From: DATGKG01 sp963783145
GTDB lineage: Bacteria; Desulfobacterota; Binatia; Binatales; Binataceae
Length of the DNA stretch: 64,000 bases
Assembly (NCBI GenBank): GCA_963783145.1
Contig: CAWAMM010000011.1
Span: 62,001 to 126,000 of the forward strand
Direction of reading: 5' to 3'
The notes below the pieces were generated by a model that was not told the DNA's origin, did not search any database, and saw nothing but the letters and a program-made list of their open reading frames with translations. The translations under genes were made by a program, and so were the position numbers. Positions 25,872 to 34,044 of this stretch are shown here, in pieces; the stretch's first letter is position 1; each line of letters opens with the position of its first letter.

Positions 25872-27355
25872 TCGCAGAGCCTTTGCAATCGTTCATCAAG
25901 AATCGCTTGCGTGAGCTTCGCCTGTGAGCGCGCCCACTTTCCGAGAGCGATCAGAGCCTCCCGGCTTGGGTATCTCATCAACCGGAGATCCATTGCGTTG
26001 ACCTGTGTATGTCCGTTGAAGCCACGAAAATGCTGATCCACGGCAGTCGTGTTGAGGAAGGCAGCGAGACCATGAGCAAGGTTTTCCGGGAGACCGCGTT
26101 TTTTCTCGTGGAAAAGGTTCAGGTGGTTTTCGAAACCGATCATCGGGGCGTCGGAGAACGCCCCTGGCGTGACGACGTTGGCCACGATGCGACGGCGTTC
26201 CTCTTTGGCTGAGAAACGGCGGACGACGGCGTAAAACCCGTTGGGATACAGCCATTTCCTTGTCTCCGCGTTTAGCTTGATCGCGTTGCCGCGCTTCATG
26301 CCTTCCCGGGGCCATTGCATGGCATGGCCGGCGAAATGGCCGGGGTAAAGGAGCGGCACCGTATCCAGGCCAGGCCTCTGCTGGATATGTTCTTGTAGTC
26401 TGAAGTCGACGACCGGTCCTGTTGATACGCCGATACCGAGGTCGTCGAGGGTGAAACGAATGCTCGACGAATGCTCGACCGCATTCCGATCAAGGGACGT
26501 CGGTACGTGGATGAAAGTCTCTGGATCGCCGGGAAATACGATCCTTCCGAAGGGATGCTTATTAGTTGTGAGATCGTTAAAGCTGGCGTCCGTTGAGGTC
26601 GAGATGGTGACGTCGCTTTGAGTTCCGCCGCGTTCGAGAGCGATGATGATGTTTTCCTGCAATACATCGTCATCCTTGAAGGCCTTGGCCCTGGAGGCGA
26701 ACAAGTGCATATGCCGTATCGCTGCGCGGCCCAAAAGAAACTGACGGAACGGCCGGTAGTAGGGGCCATTGCAAAAGCTGCGCGGTATGATGGCGACCAA
26801 ATGGCCGCTGGGCGCCATGAGCGTGAGTGATAGCGCAACGAATGCGGAGTAGAGGTTGACTGTCTCAATGCGCGCGCGCCGAAGAATGGAGCGGTGCTGA
26901 GAGTCGCTGTTAATCTTTTTGTAGGGTGGATTGAGAATCGCATGCGAAAAGGGTCTGACGCCTAGAAAGCATTTGCACGCCGCCTCCCAAATAAAATCGC
27001 CGGGAATGACTTGGTAGGTTACGGGCAACTTGTCAGCGTATACGGCGAGCGTCTGCTTAAGGTGTTCGCGAAAAATGTCGTCGATCTCGTAGGCGTGGAC
27101 TTCGACGCTGCGGAATTGCAGTCCTTCGCCGCCTGTCCAGCGATCGAGAAAAGCACAGGTGAGGGCCCCCACGCCGGCACCGGCATCGAGTAGTTGACAG
27201 GTCGCCTGCGTGCTGGCCGGAAAGAGCGAGGCCATGAAGCGGGCAACAGGAGACGGCGTCATGAATTGCCCGAGCGCTGATTTCCGTTTCCGAGCGAGGC
27301 CCTCGGCCATTTCCCGTCGGAGCGCATCTGCGTGGTCGAGTAGCTGAATGGGCAA
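25868..27355 (-). CDS. Adenine-N6 DNA methyltransferase of the BsuBI/PstI modification type
   Basis: A 495-residue SAM-dependent DNA methyltransferase that protects host DNA from the overlapping endonuclease. SAM-binding motif I is LLDAGAGVGALT (residues about 55-66) and catalytic motif IV is NPPY (about 142-145), in the gamma-type order. The N-terminal LGQFMTPSPVARFMASLF is characteristic of M.PstI/M.BsuBI relatives. The C-terminal half is the target-recognition region. The start is a TTG at 27355; an in-frame ATG at 27310 is possible but would lose part of the N-terminal helix. Confidence 0.9.
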   Translation of the reverse strand: MPIQLLDHADALRREMAEGLARKRKSALGQFMTPSPVARFMASLFPASTQATCQLLDAGAGVGALTCAFLDRWTGGEGLQFRSVEVHAYEIDDIFREHLKQTLAVYADKLPVTYQVIPGDFIWEAACKCFLGVRPFSHAILNPPYKKINSDSQHRSILRRARIETVNLYSAFVALSLTLMAPSGHLVAIIPRSFCNGPYYRPFRQFLLGRAAIRHMHLFASRAKAFKDDDVLQENIIIALERGGTQSDVTISTSTDASFNDLTTNKHPFGRIVFPGDPETFIHVPTSLDRNAVEHSSSIRFTLDDLGIGVSTGPVVDFRLQEHIQQRPGLDTVPLLYPGHFAGHAMQWPREGMKRGNAIKLNAETRKWLYPNGFYAVVRRFSAKEERRRIVANVVTPGAFSDAPMIGFENHLNLFHEKKRGLPENLAHGLAAFLNTTAVDQHFRGFNGHTQVNAMDLRLMRYPSREALIALGKWARSQAKLTQAILDERLQRLCE

Positions 27356-27480
27356 CCGTCGCTCTCCAAATGCCGAAATGCTTCATTGGTCAGAATAACG
27401 GGTTTGGCCGAACAGGGAAGAGGGGACGCCCCTGGCAGGGTTGCAAAGAAGCACACCCTTGGCAATTTCTAGGAAGATTT

Positions 27481-27600
27481 GCCGTTGCTGAATTCCCGAC
27501 GAACGGATGCAGCCAGTCATTTGTGACCGACTCCCTCGAGCGCGCCTGCTGCGCCCTGGTCTGATGTCAAGTGAAGGCGCGCACTAGGAAATGAGCGCGC
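27481..27600 (+). pseudogene. Diverged remnant of the rnhA 3' end
   Basis: About 120 bases align with the end of rnhA (24426-24560). Shared runs include GCCGTTGCT, CCAGTCATT, GCGCGCCT(A/G)CTGCGC and GAAATGAGCGCGC. There is a deletion of about 15 bases in the middle and many substitutions, and the original frame is broken. The remnant marks the right border of the restriction-modification insert and abuts the decayed methyltransferase-like gene. Confidence 0.75.
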
Positions 27601-27604
27601 ATCA

Positions 27605-28022
27605 TCACCAGATATTCGGAATCATGGCGTCGGTTTCGTCCTGATACCTTCGATATTCGTCGCCGTAGCGCTCGATCAGCATTTTCTCCTCGCGCACAAT
27701 CTCGCCGCGTAGCGCCGCGGCAATGACCACGATCGCCAGCAGCGCCGAGAGCGGGGCGGCATATGCGATGGGCCATGCGACCAGCGCCAGGTAGATGCCC
27801 GCGTTTACCGGATGGCGGATGAAACGATAAAACCCGCCGCGCACCAGCACGTGTTTAACGATGCCGTTGCGTTTTTCCCATGCGAAGAAGCCCAACTGGA
27901 TGCGCGCGCCCAACGCGAGCCATAGCCCACCGAGTTCCAATCCCAGTGCGAGCCCGCTGAGCCATCGCGGCCGCACCACCGCATCGCGCGCCGGGTCGGG
28001 ACCGTACTCGTCACGGACCAGG
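27605..28022 (-). pseudogene. Truncated, internally deleted copy of the isoprenylcysteine-methyltransferase-like gene
   Basis: This copy matches the intact gene at 28797-29585 closely from VRDEYGPDPARDAV to the shared C-terminus ETDAMIPNIW. It has lost everything upstream of VRDEYG and about 27 codons between ARDAV and PRWLSG. The frame remains open to 28126 through unrelated sequence, so a short chimeric product is possible. The missing N-terminal helices make a working enzyme unlikely. Confidence 0.8.
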
Positions 28023-28088
28023 CCGGGGACTTTGGTCCCGCTGCCGTATGATGTGGTAAGAACTCTTCCTCGGAGGCAACGATCAGTT

Positions 28089-28568
28089 ATGCCGTTACTT
28101 GGAGCAATGTGCCACGTCGGTATCACGGTCAGCGATCTCGATGACGCTATGGAGTTCTTCAGGCCGTTCCTGGAGTTCCTCGGCTACGAGATTTGGGATG
28201 AGATACGGAATCCGAATGGGCAGCGCCTTAGAGTGACGGTCAACCATGGGAATGGAGCGGTGTTAAATCTCTGGGAAGCAAAGCCTGAGTTTGCCAGGCA
28301 TCCATTCGAGGTTTACGAGGTAGGGCTGCATCACATCGCCTTCTATACCGACACGCATGAGCAGGTTGATCAGGCTTGCGAGCTAGCGAAGCGCCTCGGT
28401 GCGAAGGTCCTCGATGGTCCCGGCGAGTTCCCGTACGATCCGGAGGGCTGGTATGCGGTGTATTTTCTCGGACCGGATGGACTCAAGTTCGAGGTAGTCC
28501 ATCAGCCATCAGCCGTGAAGAGGTATGCGGAGATGATGCGTATCGCCGAGCAAGTGATGAAACACTGA
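28089..28568 (+). CDS. VOC (glyoxalase/bleomycin-resistance) family protein
   Basis: A 159-residue single-chain vicinal-oxygen-chelate protein with two beta-alpha-beta-beta-beta halves: MCHVGITVSDLDDAMEFFRPFLEFLG and VGLHHIAFYTDTHEQVDQACELAKRLG, ending YAVYFLGPDGLKFEVVHQP. Metal ligands are likely His in HVGIT and HHIAF and the terminal Glu. The substrate is unknown. The frame is open further upstream, but GGAGG (28072-28076) and the fold both point to ATG 28089. The gene is flanked by two copies of the same methyltransferase-like gene and so sits inside a duplicated segment. Confidence 0.85.
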   Translation: MPLLGAMCHVGITVSDLDDAMEFFRPFLEFLGYEIWDEIRNPNGQRLRVTVNHGNGAVLNLWEAKPEFARHPFEVYEVGLHHIAFYTDTHEQVDQACELAKRLGAKVLDGPGEFPYDPEGWYAVYFLGPDGLKFEVVHQPSAVKRYAEMMRIAEQVMKH

Positions 28569-28584
28569 CCTCGTTTTCAATCGG

Positions 28585-28597
28585 TGACCCTGGGTCA
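28585..28597. repeat. 13-bp palindrome TGACCCTGGGTCA, possible insertion-sequence end
   Basis: TGACCC-T-GGGTCA is followed by GTTTTGCATCGG. The half TGACCCAGGGT recurs at 24721, at the other side of the accessory region. The flanking GGGTCAGTTTTGCATCGG resembles termini of IS21-type elements, but no transposase is present, so at most this is a remnant. Confidence 0.35.
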
Positions 28598-28796
28598 GTT
28601 TTGCATCGGCGGCAACACCGTGCGCCCATCGTATGCTGCTCGCTCAAACGCTCGAAGTTAGTGCATCTGCCGAATGATTTAATGGGCTTGATCGAGGGCC
28701 GCAGCAGTTGGGCGCGATTCGGCGTAGGCATCCATATAACCGCGCCGAAGATCGATCCGGGATATCATCAGCCGATTACGCTCGAACTATTCAATT

Positions 28797-29585
28797 TCAC
28801 CAGATATTGGGAATCATGGCGTCGGTCTCGTCCTGATACCTTCGATACTCGTCGCCGTAGCGCTCGATCAGCATTTTCTCCTCGCGGACAATCTCACGGC
28901 GTAGGGCCACGCCGACGACCACGATCGCCAGCAGCGCCGAAAGCGGCGCGGCATATGCGATGGGCCAGGCGACCAGCGCCAGGTAGATTCCCGCATACAC
29001 CGGATGCCGGATGAAACGATAAAACCCGCCGCGCACCAGCAGGTGTTTAACGATGCCGTTGCGCTTTTCCCATGCGAAGAAACCCAGCTGGATGCGCGCT
29101 CCCAACGCGAGCCATAGCCCACCGAGCTCCAATCCCAGTGCGAGCCCGCTGAGCCATCGGGGTCCCTCGCCTCCCCAGAGATAGGTGCGCTCAAAAGGCG
29201 CCGCGAAGAATAGCAGGAGCAACGGTCCCTGGTCGGCAACTCGCCGCGCTACCGCATCGCGCGCCGGGTCAGGACCGTACTCGTCACGGACCAGGAGATC
29301 GGCGCATCGGAAGCCCGCGTACGCGAGGAGGTACGCGGCGATATAGGTGTGGGCCGTGAAGTAGCTGGTAATCGCCAAACCGAGCGCCACCGCGCCCACT
29401 ACGGCGACGAGGAAGATGCCGGTCTCGGCCAGCCGCAGGAAGAAGTTTCGATCGGGCACGCTCTCGGCAATCGGCTCGATGACAATCTCCGACGCCGCGT
29501 CGTGCTTCGCTCCCGCCGGGTTGGTCAGCGGGCCAGTCGGCTTCGCAGGCGGAGGGCTTGCGGCGGTATCGGAAGGGTCGGACAT
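28797..29585 (-). CDS. Isoprenylcysteine carboxyl methyltransferase-like (PEMT/ICMT) membrane protein, intact copy
   Basis: A 262-residue membrane protein. A ~45-residue Pro/Ala-rich cytoplasmic tail is followed by five or six helices. The C-terminal catalytic signature is present: RGGFYRFIRHPVYAGIYLALVAW, then EEKMLIERYGDEYRRYQ, as in ICMT/PEMT-family SAM-dependent methyltransferases. In bacteria such proteins methylate varied lipids or quinone-like acceptors; the substrate is unknown. A decayed second copy lies 1.2 kb downstream, beyond the VOC gene. Confidence 0.85.
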   Translation of the reverse strand: MSDPSDTAASPPPAKPTGPLTNPAGAKHDAASEIVIEPIAESVPDRNFFLRLAETGIFLVAVVGAVALGLAITSYFTAHTYIAAYLLAYAGFRCADLLVRDEYGPDPARDAVARRVADQGPLLLLFFAAPFERTYLWGGEGPRWLSGLALGLELGGLWLALGARIQLGFFAWEKRNGIVKHLLVRGGFYRFIRHPVYAGIYLALVAWPIAYAAPLSALLAIVVVGVALRREIVREEKMLIERYGDEYRRYQDETDAMIPNIW

Positions 29586-29900
29586 GCTGGAAATCTCTCA
29601 AATGCTGAGGACGAATGATAGAGCGGCAGATTGTATGGTGTAGCAGTAAAATCGCTGCATGATTTGGCATGCGCAATTCGCGAACTGCGATACTCTATTG
29701 CGAAAGCTCGTGAATCGCGAATTACCTCTCGCGTAATGCGATGGTTTACGGCTTCATAAAAATCATCGAAATAGCTTATCTTTTTCGGATCGAGCGGATA
29801 AACGGTTTCGCTAAATCGCGACCGATGGTCTGAAAGTAGGCATTTCGTGGATGGCACCGGCCTTGCTGAGAGTGTCCTCCATCGCAGGAGGATCAAGAAC
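29586..29900. other. 315-bp intergenic region upstream of the twin small membrane genes
   Basis: No gene is supported. It contains a 9-bp inverted repeat AATTCGCGA (29675-29683) / TCGCGAATT (29715-29723) and, closer to the gene, a sigma-54 type promoter (29852-29867). The base composition is visibly more AT-rich than its surroundings. Confidence 0.5.
29852..29867 (+). promoter_or_regulatory. Sigma-54 (RpoN) promoter for the twin 55-aa genes
   Basis: TGGCAC-CGGCC-TTGCT matches the -24/-12 consensus TGGCAC-N5-TTGC(A/T), with the GG and GC dinucleotides exactly ten bases apart. Transcription would start about 11 bases beyond the -12 GC, leaving a short leader that contains the AGGAGG ribosome binding site at 29886-29891. 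A sigma-54 promoter needs an enhancer-binding activator; its site may be the inverted repeat at 29675-29723. Confidence 0.75.
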
Positions 29901-30071
29901 ATGAACGCACAAATCAATGAAGCCACCATCAACGGTTACATCCAGAGCGATGAGCAGACCAGCGAAGGCACCCATTTCGCGCAGTACGCGATGCTGAATG
30001 AACTGCCGGGTGTGGTCTTCGGATTCCTGACCCTGGCGTGGATCGTAACCTCGCTGTTCGGCCTGGTGTAA
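29901..30071 (+). CDS. Small single-span membrane peptide, 56 aa (twin copy 1)
   Basis: Not a family I can name. It has an N-terminal ~32-residue polar region (MNAQINEATINGYIQSDEQ), then YAMLNELPGVVFGFLTLAW and IVTSLFGLV, one hydrophobic helix reaching the C-terminus. A strong AGGAGG lies ten bases before the ATG. The next gene is a paralogue with the identical last 28 residues. It lies behind a sigma-54 promoter, so expression is probably conditional. Confidence 0.85.
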   Translation: MNAQINEATINGYIQSDEQTSEGTHFAQYAMLNELPGVVFGFLTLAWIVTSLFGLV

Positions 30072-30112
30072 AGCAGCGCAACGATAACCCTAAACCATTA
30101 GAGGAAAAGAAC

Positions 30113-30280
30113 ATGAACGCACGAATCAATGAAGCAACCATCCCCGGATTAGTGAAGAGCGATGAGGCGGGCGAGGCAACCAATCGCGCTCGGTATGCGA
30201 TGCTCAACGAGCTGCCCGGCGTAGTCTTCGGATTCCTGACGCTGGCGTGGATCGTAACCTCCCTTTTTGGATTGGTGTGA
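30113..30280 (+). CDS. Small single-span membrane peptide, 55 aa (twin copy 2)
   Basis: Paralogue of the preceding gene, 41 bases downstream with its own ribosome binding site (AGAGGAAAAG). The N-terminus starts MNARINEATIPGLVKSDEA, where copy 1 has MNAQINEATINGYIQSDEQ. The C-terminal YAMLNELPGVVFGFLTLAW and IVTSLFGLV are unchanged, although the DNA carries synonymous differences there. That is a sign of selection on the membrane helix. Its 3' end overlaps the minus-strand membrane-protein gene by 132 bases. Confidence 0.85.
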   Translation: MNARINEATIPGLVKSDEAGEATNRARYAMLNELPGVVFGFLTLAWIVTSLFGLV

Positions 30281-30832
30281 AACTCTATCAACCATAGTGA
30301 GGGTAGAAGCGCTCGCGGTTTCACTGACCGCTCGCTTCATGACGGTGAGAGAAACGAAGATGATTGCGGCGGTAAGTATGATGGTGACCCAAATCATGGC
30401 GCGGATGCGGCTCAGCATCGAGTTCACCCGCTCGACCGTGAACGGCTCGCCGTCGCCATGCGCAGCGACTTCTTCTTGCCGCCCGATCCGGAATGACAGA
30501 CCGAATGTGATGTAGGTCTGGATGAAGATGAGCAAGAACGCCAGCCCGAGCTTCAACGACAGCGCCGCCCAGATGCGCGTGAAATATTCGAACTTCATCT
30601 CCGCCTTGACATCGGTGAGACGCATCGCACCAGTGATGACGACGATGCCGAGCATCGCGATCGTGAACGGATTGTAGAATTTGAATCCGGTGATGAGCGC
30701 CGCCCGGCGCCGAGATTCATCACCCGCCTGTTCCGCGACCGGTAACAACATATAGATGACCGCGAACTGCGCGCCGAAGTACGCAGACATCGCGAGGATG
30801 TGAACCCAGATCAGTATGGTGGCACTGTCCAT
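30149..30832 (-). CDS. Four-helix membrane protein, family uncertain (CopD/DUF2269-like)
   Basis: A 227-residue frame whose first ~165 residues form a four-helix bundle: ILIWVHILAMSAYFGAQFAVIYMLL, NPFTIAMLGIVVITGAMRL, LGLAFLLIFIQTYITFGLS and MIWVTIILTAAIIFVSLTV. The histidine in the first helix and the overall layout recall CopD/DUF2269-type proteins, but this is a loose match. The last ~45 residues are low in hydrophobicity and are read antisense to the twin small gene. The stop may therefore have moved, giving an added tail. Confidence 0.65.
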   Translation of the reverse strand: MDSATILIWVHILAMSAYFGAQFAVIYMLLPVAEQAGDESRRRAALITGFKFYNPFTIAMLGIVVITGAMRLTDVKAEMKFEYFTRIWAALSLKLGLAFLLIFIQTYITFGLSFRIGRQEEVAAHGDGEPFTVERVNSMLSRIRAMIWVTIILTAAIIFVSLTVMKRAVSETASASTLTMVDRVSHQSKKGGYDPRQRQESEDYAGQLVEHRIPSAIGCLARLIALH

Positions 30833-30881
30833 TTCGGATTAGACCGAGTATCGGACTGGAAGCGCATCCGCAAGATGCACG

Positions 30882-32240
30882 TTATTCGCGCGGATCGTAA
30901 TCGAGCACATTCGTGCGGGCCAGCTGTGAATACCAATGACCGCTTTCCTTGACGATGCGCTGCTGGGTCTCGAAATCGCAGTACACGATGCCGAAGCGCT
31001 GCTGAAAGCCCTCGGCCCACTCGAAGTTGTCGGTGAAGGTCCAAAGGAAGTAGCCGCGCACGTCGGCGCCCTTTTCAATCGCGCGCCCCATCTCACCAAT
31101 GTATCCGCGCAGGAAACGGATGCGCCGCTGATCGCGAACCTGGCCATCCGCATCGGGCTTTTCGCCGTATGACGCACCATTCTCCGTGACGTAGATCGGC
31201 ATCTTCGGATAGTCACGCGAGATGCGCAGGATCATTTCCGATAGTGCCTGCGGGTAAACCTCCCAGCCGAAATCCGTCAGCTCATTTTCCTCGCCATGAT
31301 ACGCCGGCCGCGTCCCCATCATCGTGTCGTGCGGATCATGCGCGATTGTCATCCGCGTGTAGAGATTGATGCCGATAAAATCGAGCGGCGCCTTGACGGT
31401 CTCCATGTCGCCGGGCCGGACATCGAGCCATTCTTCCTCAGTGCCGTCGAGGAAAATTTTCGGATAGCGGCCCTCCATCGCGGTTTCTAGGAACCATACG
31501 TTGTTGAAGCGATGGTAGCGCTCGGCAGCTTCGCGATCCTCGACGGAATCGGTCTTCGGAAAAACCGGCTGCATGCTGAATGCGGTGCCGACCATCTCCG
31601 GTTTGGTGTTGGCGCGAATCGCGCGCACTCCCATTCCCTGCGCAAGGTTGACGATGTGGCCGGCCTTCATGGCCAGCCTGCGGTTCTGAATCCCCGGCGC
31701 GTGGATGCCGAACATGTAGCCGAGCACGGTGAAAATCCACGGCTCGTTGAACGCCATCCAATGCTTCACCCGATCGCCGAAGTTCTTCGCGCATATCGCG
31801 GCATAGTCGGCGAAGTGCCGCGCGACGTCGCGATTGCTCCATCCGCCGAGATCCTCCAGCGCCTGCGGAAGATCCCAATGATAAAGCGTGACGAATGGCT
31901 GGATGTTGTGCTTCAGCAGCTCATCGATGACCCGATTATAAAAGTCGATGCCTTTCTGATTCGGCTCGCCTTTGCCGTGCGGAACGATTCGCGGCCACGC
32001 GAGCGAAATGCGCGCGGCATTCAGTCCGAGGTCGGCCATCATCGCGATGTCGTCGCGATAGCGATGGTAGAAATCGCAGGCGACGTCGCCGGTATCGCCA
32101 TGTTTTATTTTGCCGGGTGTGTGGGAAAAGCGATCCCAGATAGATTCGCCCTTGCCGTCCTCATTGTGTGCGCCCTCGATTTGGTAGGACGCGCTTGCGG
32201 TGCCCCATAGGAAGTTCTTCGGAAACGAGATCGATGCCAT
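30882..32240 (-). CDS. Family 1 glycoside hydrolase (beta-glucosidase)
   Basis: A 452-residue cytoplasmic retaining beta-glycosidase with a single (beta/alpha)8 barrel. The N-terminal signature is FLWGTASASYQIEGA. The acid/base Glu is in AFNEPW (about residue 166) and the nucleophile Glu is in YVTENGAS (about 353). The aglycone-side GYFLWTFTDNFEWAEGF is also present. Likely substrates are cellobiose-type or aryl beta-glucosides. It has no signal peptide and lies next to no sugar transporter. Confidence 0.95.
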   Translation of the reverse strand: MASISFPKNFLWGTASASYQIEGAHNEDGKGESIWDRFSHTPGKIKHGDTGDVACDFYHRYRDDIAMMADLGLNAARISLAWPRIVPHGKGEPNQKGIDFYNRVIDELLKHNIQPFVTLYHWDLPQALEDLGGWSNRDVARHFADYAAICAKNFGDRVKHWMAFNEPWIFTVLGYMFGIHAPGIQNRRLAMKAGHIVNLAQGMGVRAIRANTKPEMVGTAFSMQPVFPKTDSVEDREAAERYHRFNNVWFLETAMEGRYPKIFLDGTEEEWLDVRPGDMETVKAPLDFIGINLYTRMTIAHDPHDTMMGTRPAYHGEENELTDFGWEVYPQALSEMILRISRDYPKMPIYVTENGASYGEKPDADGQVRDQRRIRFLRGYIGEMGRAIEKGADVRGYFLWTFTDNFEWAEGFQQRFGIVYCDFETQQRIVKESGHWYSQLARTNVLDYDPRE

Positions 32241-32349
32241 ATGATTTTATAACTGTGCGCGAGGGCGCATGGAAACGCCACGATGCCAATCGCCAGCTTG
32301 ATCCGCCCGAATCGGATCGCAATCGTAGTTACGGAGGTCCATCGTAAAA

Positions 32350-33804
32350 ATGCCTTCGAACGAAATCTGTCAGATGAGCGCGGTTGAGTTGGCCGCCCAG
32401 ATCCGCGCGAAACAAATTTCTCCAGTCGAGGTCATCGATGCCGTGCTCGCGCGGATGGAGAAGCTCGAACCTCATCTGCACGCGTTCTGCACTCCGACCC
32501 CGGACCTCGCTCGCGCCGAAGCGAAGCGTATCGAGCAAAGCATCATCCGCGGCGATACGATGGGGCCGCTTGCGGGCGTGCCGGTCAGTATCAAGGATCT
32601 CATTTTCACCAAAGGCATCCGCACGGCCTCGGGCAGCGTCGCCTATCGCGACTTTGTGCCCGATGAAGACGACATCGTCGTCGAACGGCTCAAAGCCTCT
32701 GGCGCGATCATCCTCGGGAAGACCAACGTAACCGAGTTCGGCTACAGCCCGGCTAGCCACAACCCGGTATTCGAAACCACGCGCAATCCATGGGACCTGT
32801 CGCGGACCTCCGGTGGATCGAGCGCGGGTGCCGGCGCTGCGATTGCCTCTGGGATGGGTCCCCTTGCGATCGGCAGCGACGGCGGCGGTTCGGTAAGAAT
32901 CCCCGCGTCGTTTTGCGGGACCTATGGCATCAAACCGTCCTTCGGAAGAATCCCGCTCTATCCCGGCTCGCGCGACGAGCGCTATCCCGGCGCGTCGGGA
33001 TGGGAATCGATCGAATGTTACGGCCCGCTCACGCGGACGGTTGCGGACAGCGCGTTGACGCTGTCGGTCATCACGGGACCTGATATGCGCGATCGCCACA
33101 GTCTGCCGCGTGCGGACTTCGATTGGATGAAAGCATGCGAAGGCGGCATCCGCGGAAAGAAGGTCGCATTCAGCCGCGACTGGGGTTACATGGCGGTCGA
33201 TCCCGAAGTGGCGGGAGTCGTCGCGCAGGCGGCCCGCGTATTCGAGCGCGACCTTGGATGCATCGTCGAGGAAGTAAATCCCGGCTGGGAAAATCCCGCC
33301 GCCGCGTTCGCCGCGGTCATGATCGCCGAGACCGACCTGCGCGGGATGCGTGAGATGATCGCGAAGCATCGCGACCAGATGTCATCGCACATGGTCGATC
33401 TGATGAGCCGTCCGTGGACCGCCGAGGAACTCACTACCGGCAACATCCAGCGCAAGGCGGTGGTCAACAAGATGGCGCGGCTGATGTCGCGCTACGATTT
33501 CCTCATCACGCCGACCCTCGCGGTGGCGGCGTTTCCGATTCACATGCAGGGTCCGGAGAAAATCGCGGGCCGCTATGTCCGCCCAGAGAGCTTCCTCGGA
33601 TTCACGTTCCCCATCAATTTCACCGGCCAGCCTGCCGCCTCGGTGCCCGCGGGCTTCACCAGCGGAGGCTTACCGGCTGGATTGCAGATCATCGGACGTC
33701 ACCTCGACGATGCGATGGTGTTGCGCGCCTCCGCCGGGTTTGAGGCCGTGCAACCGTGGTCGCATCTATGGCCACCGATTGTGGAGGATCGCGACCGGTT
33801 CTAG
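32350..33804 (+). CDS. Amidase-signature-family amidase
   Basis: A 484-residue amidase-signature hydrolase. The Ser-cisSer-Lys triad is visible: Lys in PVSIKDLIF, cis-Ser in SRTSGGSSAGAGAAIASG (near residue 157) and the nucleophile in GSDGGGSVRIPASFCGTYGIKPS. The family hydrolyses small amides, and GatA is a relative. No gatB or gatC is nearby, so a stand-alone catabolic amidase is more likely. It is divergent from the glycosidase. Confidence 0.92.
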   Translation: MPSNEICQMSAVELAAQIRAKQISPVEVIDAVLARMEKLEPHLHAFCTPTPDLARAEAKRIEQSIIRGDTMGPLAGVPVSIKDLIFTKGIRTASGSVAYRDFVPDEDDIVVERLKASGAIILGKTNVTEFGYSPASHNPVFETTRNPWDLSRTSGGSSAGAGAAIASGMGPLAIGSDGGGSVRIPASFCGTYGIKPSFGRIPLYPGSRDERYPGASGWESIECYGPLTRTVADSALTLSVITGPDMRDRHSLPRADFDWMKACEGGIRGKKVAFSRDWGYMAVDPEVAGVVAQAARVFERDLGCIVEEVNPGWENPAAAFAAVMIAETDLRGMREMIAKHRDQMSSHMVDLMSRPWTAEELTTGNIQRKAVVNKMARLMSRYDFLITPTLAVAAFPIHMQGPEKIAGRYVRPESFLGFTFPINFTGQPAASVPAGFTSGGLPAGLQIIGRHLDDAMVLRASAGFEAVQPWSHLWPPIVEDRDRF

Positions 33805-33813
33805 CGTCCGATG

Positions 33814-34035
33814 CTAAGCGGCGATCCAGTCGTCGCGCTCGATATTGGCATCGCGGAGAATTCGGCTTAAGAGGTCCACGCCCACTTCGCCGCGATGGGG
33901 ATTGGGAACGATGACATTAGGTTTGCCAATAGCGGACATGACCTGGTGTTTAGTGCCGGCGAAGGGACCCGAGTAGCCCAGGCTTCTCAGCTTGCGTATA
34001 AACTCGGCCCGAGTGCAGGGACTGAGGCGGGGCAC
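33814..34035 (-). CDS. hicA: HicA-type mRNA interferase toxin
   Basis: A 73-residue toxin with a dsRBD-like fold that cleaves mRNA independently of ribosomes. The pattern is typical: EFIRKLRSLGYSG, then AGTKHQVM (catalytic His near residue 30) and VIVPNPHRGEVGVDLLSRIL. It starts ten bases after hicB. The antitoxin-first order occurs in one branch of HicBA systems. Confidence 0.88.
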   Translation of the reverse strand: MPRLSPCTRAEFIRKLRSLGYSGPFAGTKHQVMSAIGKPNVIVPNPHRGEVGVDLLSRILRDANIERDDWIAA

Positions 34036-34044
34036 CGAGATTCA

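Noticed and set aside
29525..29932. 135-aa minus-strand frame upstream of the methyltransferase-like gene
   Set aside because: It overlaps the sigma-54 promoter and the start of the methyltransferase-like gene in another frame, and it shows no family features.
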